The position numbers were made by a program, and so were the translations under genes. The notes beneath the pieces were generated by a model. The model was not told the DNA's origin and made no database searches. It saw only the letters and a list, made by a program, of their open reading frames with translations. A stretch of 30,904 nt of DNA from CAG-390 sp964522215 (GTDB lineage: Bacteria > Bacillota > Clostridia > Oscillospirales > CAG-272): positions 1 through 30,904 of the forward strand of contig CAZFVR010000022.1 in assembly GCA_964522215.1 (NCBI GenBank), written 5' to 3'. The first letter of the stretch is position 1. The number at the start of each line of letters is the position of its first letter. Below are positions 7,055 to 15,653 of this stretch, piece after piece.

Positions 7055-8578
7055 TTAGTTTTGGTCGGCGACCTTGCGGAGCTCCTCGTTGAGCTTTGCA
7101 ACAGCCGTCTCGGTGGGTTTCTTGATGGAGCTGAAGCGAGTTGCCACACCGCCGGTGTTATTACCGACAAGTGTACGGAACATTTGGTGTATCGAGTTGA
7201 TGGTCTTTGTGTAAAGCACACCTGCATCGATATAAAGGTTCTCGGTAACGATATCAAGCATAGCCCAGGATGCGGGATCGTTTACATACTTGCTCTTAAG
7301 AGCGACCTCGTAGTAAGCGGGGGTGATGTAACGATAGCTCTCGGAGGCCATAGCCTCAAGGAATGCGCCAAGCATATCGCGGCGATCCATGGGAGTGGTG
7401 TTGGTGATACCAAACGCTGTCATCTGGTCGTGTGCGTAGCTGTGATAGTCATCCTGTTCTTCGTTGAGCATAGGCATGGGAACTATACCGTAGGGCTCAC
7501 TCATATCACGCAGATATTGATCCTCGACCTCGATGAGTCGCAGGGTGGCCATAGCGGCAGTACCCTCGGAGAATTTCTTTGCTATCTTCTTCTGCTCGCC
7601 GTCGCTGGATTCATGCTTAAAGCTGTAAACTCCATCGGTATCCCAGAAGAGCTTTTGCATCTTATCTACCGCAGTGGTGGTACGCTCCATATCAACGGAG
7701 TATACAAGATAGTTATCGGTATCCTTTGTAAGGATGGGGAGCTTAAATGCGCTCCAATAGGGGTCAACGCCTATTTGGTCACCGTTGGAGATAAAGCCGC
7801 AGATATCATCGACAGAGGACTTGGAATCGGCATCGGTGTCTACCCAGAATTCCTTACAAAGCTCGATCTGATAATCGATGGTCCACTTGTGCTCGTTAAC
7901 GGTCTGGTAAAGATCCGGGATGGTATCCTTCTTTTCGTTAAACATGCGGCTGTTAAAGAATGTAACGAATATGAATCTGTATGTGGAGAGTGCTATAGCA
8001 CCGGTGGCGAAGTACTGGCAATCGCCTATGGATGCGGAATCGTTAAAGCCCTGCGACCAATAGGTGCGGCTGAGATCGATGTTTTCGATGCTCTTGAGGT
8101 CGGCAAAGCAGTTTTCGTTGGTATACATGATCGTGGAATATACCGAGTTGGAAAAGATATCATAAACATGATCTGCCTTGGCTTGATTGCGGATGATATC
8201 AGACACAGCGTACTCGTTGCCATCGATCTTGGTGTTATCAATGGTAACGCCCAAGCGCTGTTCAACTACCTTATTGCGGCGCTCAACAGCCGTTGCGATA
8301 AGGCCGCCGTCGTTGTCGTCAACAACTATCTCGTCAGCGACCCATGCATTGGAACGGCTGACGATGGTAATGGTCTCGCCGGGGTAGCTGAGTGTGGGAA
8401 GCAGCTCATCGCCTATCTCATACTTGCTGGTGGTCTCGGGGGTATCGGTGATATCCGGGATATCGATGGATGCGGTGGTCTCGGTCCCGGGCTCGTTGGG
8501 CTTGGCGCAGGATGCAAGGGCAAATACGCCCAGCAGCATCAAAGCGGCAAGAAAACCGGAAAGGATCTTGGTCTTCAT
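7055..8578 (-). CDS. Extracellular solute (sugar)-binding lipoprotein
   Basis: The 507-residue protein has a lipoprotein signal (MKTK, hydrophobic 8-22, lipobox ASC with Cys 24), then a Thr/Pro/Asp-rich linker (about 26-50) and a large binding-protein domain. The domain has features of family 1 carbohydrate-binding proteins, for example the EGTAAMATLRL and PYGIVPMPMLNEEQDDY segments and many aromatic residues. It should capture a saccharide outside the membrane for an ABC importer. No permease or ATPase gene is in the window. It follows a GH4 glycosidase gene on the same strand, after a 15-bp hairpin, with AAAGGAGAA before its ATG, and ends at a strong terminator. The ligand is unknown. Confidence 0.88.
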   Translation of the reverse strand: MKTKILSGFLAALMLLGVFALASCAKPNEPGTETTASIDIPDITDTPETTSKYEIGDELLPTLSYPGETITIVSRSNAWVADEIVVDDNDGGLIATAVERRNKVVEQRLGVTIDNTKIDGNEYAVSDIIRNQAKADHVYDIFSNSVYSTIMYTNENCFADLKSIENIDLSRTYWSQGFNDSASIGDCQYFATGAIALSTYRFIFVTFFNSRMFNEKKDTIPDLYQTVNEHKWTIDYQIELCKEFWVDTDADSKSSVDDICGFISNGDQIGVDPYWSAFKLPILTKDTDNYLVYSVDMERTTTAVDKMQKLFWDTDGVYSFKHESSDGEQKKIAKKFSEGTAAMATLRLIEVEDQYLRDMSEPYGIVPMPMLNEEQDDYHSYAHDQMTAFGITNTTPMDRRDMLGAFLEAMASESYRYITPAYYEVALKSKYVNDPASWAMLDIVTENLYIDAGVLYTKTINSIHQMFRTLVGNNTGGVATRFSSIKKPTETAVAKLNEELRKVADQN

Positions 8579-8610
8579 AGTATTCTCCTTTAAATAAAAT
8601 TGTATTTCAC

Positions 8611-8645
8611 AAAGAATGTCGCAAACTGAATTTGCGACATTCTTT
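8611..8645 (-). terminator. Intercistronic hairpin between GH4 and binding-protein genes
   Basis: A perfect 15-bp stem (8611-8625 with 8631-8645) with a 5-nt loop sits between the two genes. On the minus strand only a short TTT within the stem end follows, so termination would be partial. It may protect the upstream mRNA or lower or raise expression of one cistron relative to the other. Confidence 0.6.
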
Positions 8646-8662
8646 ATTATCGGTTATGTCTA

Positions 8663-9988
8663 TCAGTGATATTCGGGCAGCCAGCCGCGGTGCGCCTCGA
8701 TGAGGTCATCGCAAAGAGATACGATATCATCAATCGAAAGCTCTGCGGCGGTGTGGGGATCCATCATTGCTGCCTGATAGATGGTCTCGCGCTTTTTGGT
8801 AACAGCCGCCTCGATGGTGAGGAGCTGAACATTGATGTTGGTGCGGTTCATTGCGGCGCACTGCTCGGGCAGGCGGCCGACATGTGTGGGCTGAATGCCA
8901 AGGCGGCCGACAAGGCAGGGCACCTCAACGCAGGCATCTGCAGGGAGGTTATCGATAAGGCCGGTGTTGATCACGTTGCCGCCGATGCGGAAAGGCTTAT
9001 CGGTAACGATCGACTCCATGATGTGAGATGCGTACTCGTTGGTGCGCTTGTGTGTAAAGTCGGTCTCAAGCGTTTTGCGAGCCTCCTCCCACTTCTTTTC
9101 GTGGTTCTCACAGCGGCGGGGATACTCGTCAAGCGGGATGCGATATCTTTCGATCAGCTCGGGGTATCTTTCCTTGATAAAGAAGGGATTGTACTCCGCA
9201 TTATGCTCGCTGGATTCAGTCACATAGTAACCGAAGCGGCGTATGTACTCAAGGCGTACGAGGTCACCAAAGCCCTCGGGGGGATTATCAAGTATCTCAA
9301 GAGCGCGGCGGCGCACCTCGGGATAAAGATCCACGCCGTTGGCATCCTTGAGTTCAAGCAGCCATGCCATATGGTTGATACCCGCTATCTTTTCGGTGAC
9401 AGGATAGGCAGTGGAATCCTTCATGCCCAGCTCTTTGAGCAGTCCGGATGTGCAGACCTGCACGCTGTGGCAAAGACCAATGGTACGCACACCGGTGTAT
9501 CTCTGCATGTAGCCCGCAAGCATTGCCATGGGGTTGGTGTAGTTAAGGAAGAGCGCATTCGGGCACACGGCCAAAATATCCTCTGCAAAGTCATCAAGGA
9601 CGGGGATGGTACGCAGTGCGCGGAAAATGCCGCCGATGCCGAGCGTATCGGCTATGGTATGGCGAAGACCATACTTTTTGGGGACCTCGAAATCGGTTAC
9701 GGTGCAAGGACGGTAAAGGCCGACCTGTATCGCGTTAACAACAAAATCAGCACCGCGGAGTGCATCACGGCGGTTTTCGACACCGCAATATTTAACGATC
9801 TTTGCTCTGTCCTCATTGAGGTTGTGATTAAGTGCATGAATGATTCGGTAGCTCTCCTCAAGTCTTACCGGATCGATATCATACATTGCTATCTCAAAAT
9901 CGTGCAGGGCATCACAAAGCATCATGTCGCCTATAACGTTTTTGGCAAACACCGAGCTACCGGCGCCCATAAAGGTCATCTTTCCCAT
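8663..9988 (-). CDS. Glycoside hydrolase family 4 (alpha-glucosidase/alpha-galactosidase)
   Basis: The 441-residue protein is a complete GH4 enzyme, which cleaves alpha-glycosides by an NAD-dependent oxidation-elimination route with Mn. It shows the N-terminal dinucleotide loop GAGSSVF (8-14), NYTNPMAM (149-156), the metal-binding GLCHSVQ (171-177, Cys 173 and His 174) and GINHMAWL (203-210). The CHSV motif fits the MelA/alpha-galactosidase-like branch rather than 6-phospho-glycosidases, so an unphosphorylated substrate is likely. The frame is open to 10078, but the promoter at 10067-10095 places those codons at or before the transcript start, and the family begins at MGKMTF. No good ribosome binding site precedes this ATG; an AAAGG lies further up, next to a four-codon open frame. 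Confidence 0.9.
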   Translation of the reverse strand: MGKMTFMGAGSSVFAKNVIGDMMLCDALHDFEIAMYDIDPVRLEESYRIIHALNHNLNEDRAKIVKYCGVENRRDALRGADFVVNAIQVGLYRPCTVTDFEVPKKYGLRHTIADTLGIGGIFRALRTIPVLDDFAEDILAVCPNALFLNYTNPMAMLAGYMQRYTGVRTIGLCHSVQVCTSGLLKELGMKDSTAYPVTEKIAGINHMAWLLELKDANGVDLYPEVRRRALEILDNPPEGFGDLVRLEYIRRFGYYVTESSEHNAEYNPFFIKERYPELIERYRIPLDEYPRRCENHEKKWEEARKTLETDFTHKRTNEYASHIMESIVTDKPFRIGGNVINTGLIDNLPADACVEVPCLVGRLGIQPTHVGRLPEQCAAMNRTNINVQLLTIEAAVTKKRETIYQAAMMDPHTAAELSIDDIVSLCDDLIEAHRGWLPEYH

Positions 9989-10066
9989 AATGATCACACA
10001 TCGGCCATCTGACCGAAGCCTTTCTTTTGTTTGATGCGCAACAGAATCTGTCAGTCTGTCAAGATA

Positions 10067-10095
10067 AGTATACAACAAAAAAGCACCGGAGTCAA
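10067..10095 (-). promoter_or_regulatory. Sigma-A promoter of the GH4 operon
   Basis: On the minus strand TTGACT (10095-10090) and TATACT (10072-10067) are 17 nt apart. The predicted transcript start near 10060 lies downstream of the first in-frame start codon at 10078, which supports the GH4 start at 9988. Confidence 0.75.
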
Positions 10096-10171
10096 TAGCA
10101 AACCGAAAAAATTATCACAAAAGCGCCTTATATCCTTTACAAAAAACAGCCCGCATACCCGCCGCGTGATA

Positions 10172-10200
10172 TTGCACTCGGGGCAAAAATATGGTATAAT
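10172..10200 (+). promoter_or_regulatory. Sigma-A promoter of the SDR gene
   Basis: TTGCAC (10172-10177) and TATAAT (10195-10200) have a 17-nt spacer. The promoter is divergent from the GH4 promoter, about 75 nt away, so one regulator could in principle act on both; no clear operator was seen. Confidence 0.75.
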
Positions 10201-10283
10201 GTATGCTGTGTAATAGTACACTGACGGAAAAATATAATTTACATTATAATATATGATGTATCAATCGACGGAGGGCGATGGCG

Positions 10284-11036
10284 ATGGCAGACAAAAGGCA
10301 TGTACTTATAACCGGCGGAACGCGCGGGATAGGCGCGGCATGTGTGCGTCGTTTTTTTGCGGCGGGCTATGACACCGCCGCTGTGTACCGAACGGATGAC
10401 GTGGCCGCGCAGCAGCTGTTTGCCGAGCTGTGCCCAGATGGGCTGCAAAATGACAACTCGCTCCTTTTTATCAAGGCGGATATCTCTGATCCCGCGTCGG
10501 CAGAGGAGGCATACAGAGTGGCGGCGCGGCAGATGGGCGAGCCTGATATACTTGTAAACTGCGCGGGCGTGGCGGATATTCGTTTGTTTACCGACACGAG
10601 CGATGCGGACTGGCGGCGCATGATCGATACAAATCTTACCTCCGCATTCACCCTCTCCCGCGCGGCCGCGCCCGCAATGATACGGCGCGGATGGGGCAGG
10701 ATGATCAACATAGGCTCGGTCTGGGGGCGGCTCGGTGCCTCCTGCGAAGTGGCATATTCGGCATCAAAGGCGGGGCTGCGCGGCATGAGCGCGGCAATGG
10801 CCAAGGAGCTTGGTCCCTCGGGCATAACCGTAAACTGCGTAGAGCCGGGAGTTATAGACACTGATATGAACTCACACCTCACTGCCGAGGATATTACGGC
10901 GCTTTGTGACTCTACCCCTCTCTGCCGCCTCGGTCACCCGGATGAGGTAGCCGCTGCGGTGATGTTTTTGGCATCCGATGATGCTGCATTCATCACCGGC
11001 GCGGCGATACCGGTAGACGGCGGCTTCCCCGCATAA
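10284..11036 (+). CDS. SDR-family oxidoreductase, FabG-like
   Basis: The 250-residue product is a classical short-chain dehydrogenase/reductase. It has the NAD(P) loop TGGTRGIG (10-17), the NCAG motif (92-95) and the catalytic Ser 145, Tyr 158 and Lys 162 (YSASK). The end matches FabG-type enzymes (FLASDDAAFITGAAIPVDGGF). It may be a 3-oxoacyl-ACP reductase or a reductase of another small molecule; there are no other fatty acid genes nearby, so FabG itself is not certain. The ATG at 10284 is preferred because GGAGGG lies 8 nt upstream; an ATG at 10278 is too close. It probably heads the transcript that continues into the next genes, as no terminator is seen before 11116. Confidence 0.85.
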   Translation: MADKRHVLITGGTRGIGAACVRRFFAAGYDTAAVYRTDDVAAQQLFAELCPDGLQNDNSLLFIKADISDPASAEEAYRVAARQMGEPDILVNCAGVADIRLFTDTSDADWRRMIDTNLTSAFTLSRAAAPAMIRRGWGRMINIGSVWGRLGASCEVAYSASKAGLRGMSAAMAKELGPSGITVNCVEPGVIDTDMNSHLTAEDITALCDSTPLCRLGHPDEVAAAVMFLASDDAAFITGAAIPVDGGFPA

Positions 11037-11115
11037 TATTTAATGCACAGGGATCAATATCCGAGATCCGAGACCTGAAACGAGAACAAAAATAAAAAAA
11101 GAAAGGAGCGGCGGC

Positions 11116-12078
11116 ATGTTTGGCTATATACGCCCGATGGAGCGCGAGCTGAGGATAAAAGAATCCGAATATTACCGTGCGCTGTACTGCGGCATATGCC
11201 GCGAGCTTGGCGCATTGCTGGGGCAGCGCGCGAGGCTGACGCTCTCCTATGATGCGGTATTCCTGGCCGCCCTGTGTGCGGCAGTCAACGGCCATGAACC
11301 AACCATCGCACCTATACACTGCGCCCTGCATCCCTTTCAACGCCACAGGATGGCGGCAGATGGCAACAATAACTCAATAGCCTGTGCCGCCGTGGTATCG
11401 GCACTGCTTGCCTGCGGCAAAGTGCGGGATGACATACATGACGAGCGCGGAGCGAAACGTCTCGGCGCGCGCGCGGCGTGGTCTATACTGGCAAAGGTCA
11501 ACCGGCGCGCATACAGGATAGCGGAGAGCGCGGCAGCAGGCATAAACGATGCCCTCACACAGCTGGCCATGGCTGAGGAGGAATGCTCCCGACCCGAATC
11601 CGCAGGTATAGACAGACCCGCCACCATGTTTGGCAAAATGATGGCAGATGTGGTGACCATGGATCTTGACGGCGAGGGACGACAAATAGCGGGTGCTGTA
11701 GTTCAGGCAGTGGGACACTGGCTCTACTGTATAGATGCCATAGACGACATGGCAGAGGATCGGCGGCGCGGCAGACCCAACCCGATGCTTGCGCTGTACG
11801 GCAGAGACACCCTCACGCGGGAGGAGGCCGCAACGCTTAACTGCACGCTTTGTGCCGAGCTTGAGCATGCTGCCGCGGCACTTGACCTCATATCCCCCGC
11901 CGTGCGAAGCACCTCGCCAAACTCGATCGCCATTTGCGAGAATATCTTAACGCTCGGTCTGCCGTCAACTACCGCGACCGTGATCGATCGGGCAACGATC
12001 AAGGACAGCAAAAAGCCCGCCGATGGCGCGGAGGAAGACCCAAAGAAAGGAACGAATGATGACCCCCGACCCTTATAA
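11116..12078 (+). CDS. DUF5685 family protein
   Basis: The 320-residue protein starts with the conserved pattern MFGYIRP-x8-KE and a YCGIC motif (Cys 25 and Cys 28), which identify the DUF5685 family found in Clostridia. The body is helical and Ala-rich, with the acidic motifs DDIHDE and CIDAIDDMAEDRRRGRPNP. Those acidic helices faintly recall the metal-binding aspartates of isoprenoid-synthase-like helical folds, but this is only an impression. AAAGGAG precedes the ATG. The tail (about 300-320) is charged and overlaps the start of the J-domain gene by 20 nt, so translation of the two is coupled. Function unknown. Confidence 0.8.
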   Translation: MFGYIRPMERELRIKESEYYRALYCGICRELGALLGQRARLTLSYDAVFLAALCAAVNGHEPTIAPIHCALHPFQRHRMAADGNNNSIACAAVVSALLACGKVRDDIHDERGAKRLGARAAWSILAKVNRRAYRIAESAAAGINDALTQLAMAEEECSRPESAGIDRPATMFGKMMADVVTMDLDGEGRQIAGAVVQAVGHWLYCIDAIDDMAEDRRRGRPNPMLALYGRDTLTREEAATLNCTLCAELEHAAAALDLISPAVRSTSPNSIAICENILTLGLPSTTATVIDRATIKDSKKPADGAEEDPKKGTNDDPRPL

Positions 12079-12748
12079 GATACTTGGAGTGGAGAGGACC
12101 GCCACCGATGACGAGATAAAAAAGGCCTACCACGACCTTGCAAGAAAATATCATCCGGACAAATACCGCGACTCGGATCTTGCCGAGCTGGCGGAGGAAA
12201 AGATGAAAGAGATAAACGATGCCTACGACCGCATCCGCCGTGAGCGTGCGGAAGGTACAACGGGCGCGGGCAATGCCGCATCCGGAGCGGGCGGTGCCCC
12301 CGGAGCGGGCGGCAGTGGATATTCCGACTACAGCAACGGCGGATACGGAAACGGTTACGGGAGCACCGGCGGCGGCTCGCGCGGCTACACCGGCGCGGGA
12401 GCCGAGCGTTTTTCGGCAGTGCGCTCCTATATAAACCAAAACAGGATAGCGGAGGCGGAGGCAGTGCTTTCCGCCATGGAGGGCGAGCTGCGCGGCGCGG
12501 AATGGTATTTTCTTATGGGATGTGTGATGGTACGGCGCGGCAATTACACCGATGCCGGGCGATACTTTGACTACGCATGCGAGCGCGACCCATACAACAG
12601 CGAATACCAAAGTGCGCGTGAGACACTGCGCCGGCGCAGCTCCGGGTACAGGCAGGCGGAATTCACCCCCGGCTGCAGCAGTATATGCACCATGCTTTTG
12701 TGTGCCGATTGCTGTCACAGCTGCCTCTGCAGCGACCGCGGCTGTTGA
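12059..12748 (+). CDS. J-domain (DnaJ-like) protein with Cys-rich tail
   Basis: Residues 1-65 form a J domain: DPYKILGVERTATDDEIKKA, then YHPDKY with the essential HPD at 32-34, so it can stimulate an Hsp70 ATPase. A Gly/Ser/Tyr-rich linker follows (about 72-125), then a short TPR-like helical region (IAEAEAVLSAMEGE to AGRYFDYACERDPYNSEY) that may bind a client. The last 25 residues contain eight Cys in CxxxC, CxxC and CxC arrangements. The zinc-finger and C-terminal client domains of true DnaJ are missing, so it is a type III J protein. Two adjacent ATGs (12056, 12059) share the AAAGG site. It overlaps the DUF5685 gene. Confidence 0.85.
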   Translation: MTPDPYKILGVERTATDDEIKKAYHDLARKYHPDKYRDSDLAELAEEKMKEINDAYDRIRRERAEGTTGAGNAASGAGGAPGAGGSGYSDYSNGGYGNGYGSTGGGSRGYTGAGAERFSAVRSYINQNRIAEAEAVLSAMEGELRGAEWYFLMGCVMVRRGNYTDAGRYFDYACERDPYNSEYQSARETLRRRSSGYRQAEFTPGCSSICTMLLCADCCHSCLCSDRGC

Positions 12749-12783
12749 GCAGACACTGCTCGGTAAGCCATGTGTAAACAAGC

Positions 12784-13323
12784 ATGAGGCATAACGGTAA
12801 CGCAAAAGAAAAGGGTGGCGCACGGCGAATGGCGACCGGCGGGGTGATATCGGCACTCGGCATCACGCTCATGGCGCTCGGCTCTGTGCTGGAGCTGCTG
12901 GATCTCAGCTGTACGATCCTCGCCTCCCTTTTGATGATAGTTATGATATCCGAATACGGGCAGCGGTGGGCGCTGTGCGTGTACGCGGTCACAGCCTCGC
13001 TTGCGTGGCTGCTGCTGCCCGACCGCGTCCCCGCCGCGGCATATACCTTTCTTTTGGGCTTTTATCCCATACTGAAGCCCGCCATCTCCGCCCTGCCGCG
13101 GCTTGTGCGAGTGGTGATCAAATACGCACTTTTAAACATCTCCACGGCGCTCTCCTGCATCATAGTGCGCCTTATCACCGCCCCCGAGGCAGAGGCCATG
13201 TGGGTCGAGGCAGTGTTTTTGCTCTCGGTCAACATAGCATTCTTCTTTTATGATGTCCTCCTCGACCGCGCCGTGCGCCTGTGGGTGCTTAAATGGCGGC
13301 GAATATTCGGGTTCGGGTGCTGA
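12784..13323 (+). CDS. Conserved integral membrane protein of unknown function
   Basis: The 179-residue protein has a short basic N-terminus and about four to five predicted TM helices (about 18-35, 40-60, 63-80, 113-132 and 140-160), ending in a basic tail (LKWRRIFGFGC). The arrangement of small helices with AAYTFLLGFYPILK recalls substrate-binding subunits of ECF transporters, but this is weak. It follows the J-domain gene after 35 nt and is presumably co-transcribed with it and the DUF5685 gene. I recall similar membrane proteins beside this pair in other Clostridia, which suggests a three-gene unit. No function can be assigned. Confidence 0.65.
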   Translation: MRHNGNAKEKGGARRMATGGVISALGITLMALGSVLELLDLSCTILASLLMIVMISEYGQRWALCVYAVTASLAWLLLPDRVPAAAYTFLLGFYPILKPAISALPRLVRVVIKYALLNISTALSCIIVRLITAPEAEAMWVEAVFLLSVNIAFFFYDVLLDRAVRLWVLKWRRIFGFGC

Positions 13324-13453
13324 TATATGAATACGTAAATACATTAATAAGGCAAAAAGGCCGCCGGGGAGCGATCTTTGCTGCCAATCCGCCAAAGGAT
13401 GGTACAAACAGCAAAAGAAAGAGCGAAATCTCAAAGAAAAAGCAAGAAAGAGA

Positions 13454-13482
13454 TTGAAAAAAGATCTTTTTTATGCTACAAT
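13454..13482 (+). promoter_or_regulatory. Sigma-A promoter of the Ig-like surface protein gene
   Basis: TTGAAA (13454-13459) and TACAAT (13477-13482) are 17 nt apart. The leader of about 105 nt contains a hairpin (CTTTTCGGC near 13518-13526 with GCCGAAAG near 13541-13548, plus an inner GCAC/GTGC pairing) and a GCCGCC/GGCGGC hairpin just before the ribosome binding site. No known riboswitch was recognised. The upstream part of the gap (13324-13453) shows nothing else I can name. Confidence 0.65.
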
Positions 13483-13594
13483 ATATTAGAATATTTAAAA
13501 TACGATTTTGCAATATGCTTTTCGGCGCACACAGTGCGAGCCGAAAGATATAACCAAACAGCCGCCACGGCGGCACGGAGAAAGGACAAGGATA

Positions 13595-15427
13595 ATGAAA
13601 CAGAACCGTAAGATGAACGATCTCATAAGGCGCGCGCTTGCGCTTTGCACCATCGCCGTGCTCGTAATGACCGCCGCCATCGGCATTTCGGCAGTTGATG
13701 TGACACCGGAGGATACCTTTGAGATATCGGCACAGCCAATGAGCATGGAGATACTCTCCCAGCCCAAAAAGACGGTATACGACGTTGGCGAGGCATTCTC
13801 AGCCGAAGGCTTGACCCTCAACATAAAATACAACAACGGCACCTCCGAAACGATAAAAGCAGATGCATCCATGTGCACAGGCTTTGACTCCTCCACCGTT
13901 GGCACACAGATGATATCCGTCACCTACAAGGGGCTTGGCGCATCCTTTAAGGTCACAGTGCGAGAGATAAAATCCGTCAGCATTGCCAGCACCCCCACAA
14001 AGACGGTTTATTATGTAGGCGAGGATCTTGACCTTGACGGCCTGAAGCTTAAGGTCAGCTACTCGGCGGGCGAGGCGGACATTATAGAGGCCGGCTACAC
14101 GCTTGTTGGCGAAACAAAGCTTGATGCCGCGGGCACGCGTACCGTGTCTGTCAGCTATTCCGGCTACACAACGAGCTTTATAGTAACCGTTAAAAAGGTG
14201 GAGGCGCTCTCCGCCACGCTCACATCCCTCCCCGCAAAGACAGAATATATGGTCGGGGACGAGTTTGACGGCACAGGAGCGGCATTTACCGTTACATACA
14301 CCGATGGAAGCACCAAGACCTTTACCGACGGCATAACCTTTACGGGATTTTCCTCTACCGCCAAGGGCGAGCGTACAATAACCGCCACCTATGGCGAGTT
14401 TACCGATAAATTTACCGTTAACATCAAGTACGCCGCGCACGTGCATGTTGCGGGCGGTGACCGTGAGATAATAAAAGAGGCCAGCTGTTTTGAGACAGGC
14501 AAGGCCGTAAGATATTGCAAGATATGCGGCGAGGTAGCGGAATCCGCCACGCTTAAAAAGCTCTCGCACACCTACGGCGAGTGGGTGACGCTCAGCGAGG
14601 CAACCGTTGATGCAGACGGCGAACGCAACTGCACCTGCACCGTTTGCGGCGCAGTTCAAATGCTGACTCTGCCCCGCCTCTCCTCCGTCATCACCGACGG
14701 CAAAAACGGCAGTGTTTCGGCGGACGGCGGATATCTCTTCCCCACTCTCAGCGTTTTACGGATAGAGAACATCTCCGCCTCCATAACCTCAACGCAATTA
14801 AAGCCGCTTGAGGATACGGCAAAAAAGAACGACCGCTCGGTTGCCGCCGTATTCAATGTTTACTTTATAGATGAGAACGGCAAGAGCTTTACCCCGGATG
14901 CCGATCTTACCTATCAGCTGGTACTGCCGGCGGGTGACCTGCGAGAATTTTCAAATCTTAAGGTGGTTTACGGCACAAAGATAGCCGATGCCACCTACAG
15001 CGGCGGATTTATAAGCTTTACTGTCAAAGGCGTATCCGGCGTGTTTGCCATAGCGGGTGTCAAGTCCACCACGCCCACCACCACAACGGCGCCCGTGACC
15101 ACTACCACCCCCGAACCGATAACTACCGCGCCTGCACCCATCACCGATCCCCCCGCGGGCACGATCGATCCCGGAGTTGTGACCACACCTACCGACCCCA
15201 CTGTCACCACATCCCCCATCACCACCACAGATCCCGTGGTAACTCCCGGTCCGGGCGAGGATACACGCCCCGCAGACCCCGCCGTGACGACAGAGGCAGG
15301 CGGCGATAACGAGGGCGGTCTCGGCGGCGCGATAAAGACCATCATCATCGTAATAGTTGTAATAGTTGTAATAGGTGCACTTTTTGAGCTGCTCTACATC
15401 TACCTCAAAAACAAGCTCATGCTTTGA
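13595..15427 (+). CDS. Surface protein with three Ig-like domains, CxxC segment and C-terminal anchor
   Basis: The 610-residue protein has a signal peptide (basic 1-13, hydrophobic 14-33). Three bacterial Ig-like repeats follow (about 50-128, 130-204 and 206-283), each starting with a xxPxKTxYxVGE/D pattern and ending in VTV or VNI. Next comes a Cys segment (about 290-355) with YCKICG and CTVCG, a pattern common in clostridial surface proteins, then a beta-rich domain (about 360-488). A Thr/Pro-rich stalk spans about 490-565, and one TM helix (about 580-600) precedes LKNKLML. There is no sortase motif, so it is membrane-anchored and projects through the wall. The TM is partly coded by three copies of a 9-nt GTAATAGTT repeat. 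Likely roles are adhesion or binding; no enzyme domain is visible. Confidence 0.85.
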   Translation: MKQNRKMNDLIRRALALCTIAVLVMTAAIGISAVDVTPEDTFEISAQPMSMEILSQPKKTVYDVGEAFSAEGLTLNIKYNNGTSETIKADASMCTGFDSSTVGTQMISVTYKGLGASFKVTVREIKSVSIASTPTKTVYYVGEDLDLDGLKLKVSYSAGEADIIEAGYTLVGETKLDAAGTRTVSVSYSGYTTSFIVTVKKVEALSATLTSLPAKTEYMVGDEFDGTGAAFTVTYTDGSTKTFTDGITFTGFSSTAKGERTITATYGEFTDKFTVNIKYAAHVHVAGGDREIIKEASCFETGKAVRYCKICGEVAESATLKKLSHTYGEWVTLSEATVDADGERNCTCTVCGAVQMLTLPRLSSVITDGKNGSVSADGGYLFPTLSVLRIENISASITSTQLKPLEDTAKKNDRSVAAVFNVYFIDENGKSFTPDADLTYQLVLPAGDLREFSNLKVVYGTKIADATYSGGFISFTVKGVSGVFAIAGVKSTTPTTTTAPVTTTTPEPITTAPAPITDPPAGTIDPGVVTTPTDPTVTTSPITTTDPVVTPGPGEDTRPADPAVTTEAGGDNEGGLGGAIKTIIIVIVVIVVIGALFELLYIYLKNKLML

Positions 15428-15464
15428 TGATAAGGCTAACAATATTTGATCATTTGATCCTATG

Positions 15465-15496
15465 CAAGGAGCTGCCTCGGCAGTTCCTTGTTTTTT
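15465..15496 (+). terminator. Intrinsic terminator of the Ig-like surface protein gene
   Basis: An 11-bp stem (15465-15475 with 15480-15490, one G-T pair) with a CTCG loop is followed directly by TTTTTT. Confidence 0.9.
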
Positions 15497-15604
15497 GCAA
15501 GGCTTGGGTGAGCTTGCTATGCACGGCGCAATGATTCATCTTATAATTTAACATTTATTATTAATGATTTTACTTAATATATCAAGAAAAATCACCATGG
15601 GGGC

Positions 15605-15633
15605 TTGCACGAGAACAAAAAAAGACATATAAT
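15605..15633 (+). promoter_or_regulatory. Sigma-A promoter of the murD-murI operon
   Basis: TTGCAC (15605-15610) and TATAAT (15628-15633) have a 17-nt spacer. The AT-rich stretch before it (15497-15604) shows nothing else. Confidence 0.75.
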
Positions 15634-15653
15634 ATATAGAAGAATGTTTTTAT

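Noticed and set aside
7061..8593. Long open frame of about 510 codons on the plus strand, antisense to the sugar-binding protein gene
   Set aside because: It mirrors the codon pattern of the minus-strand gene, has no ribosome binding site and reads as low-quality protein; the minus-strand product has a lipobox and family features.
8666..10012. Long plus-strand open frame antisense to the GH4 gene
   Set aside because: A shadow of codon bias in the GH4 gene, which has all catalytic motifs on the minus strand. The same holds for the frame at 27355-28227 opposite the GH106-like gene.
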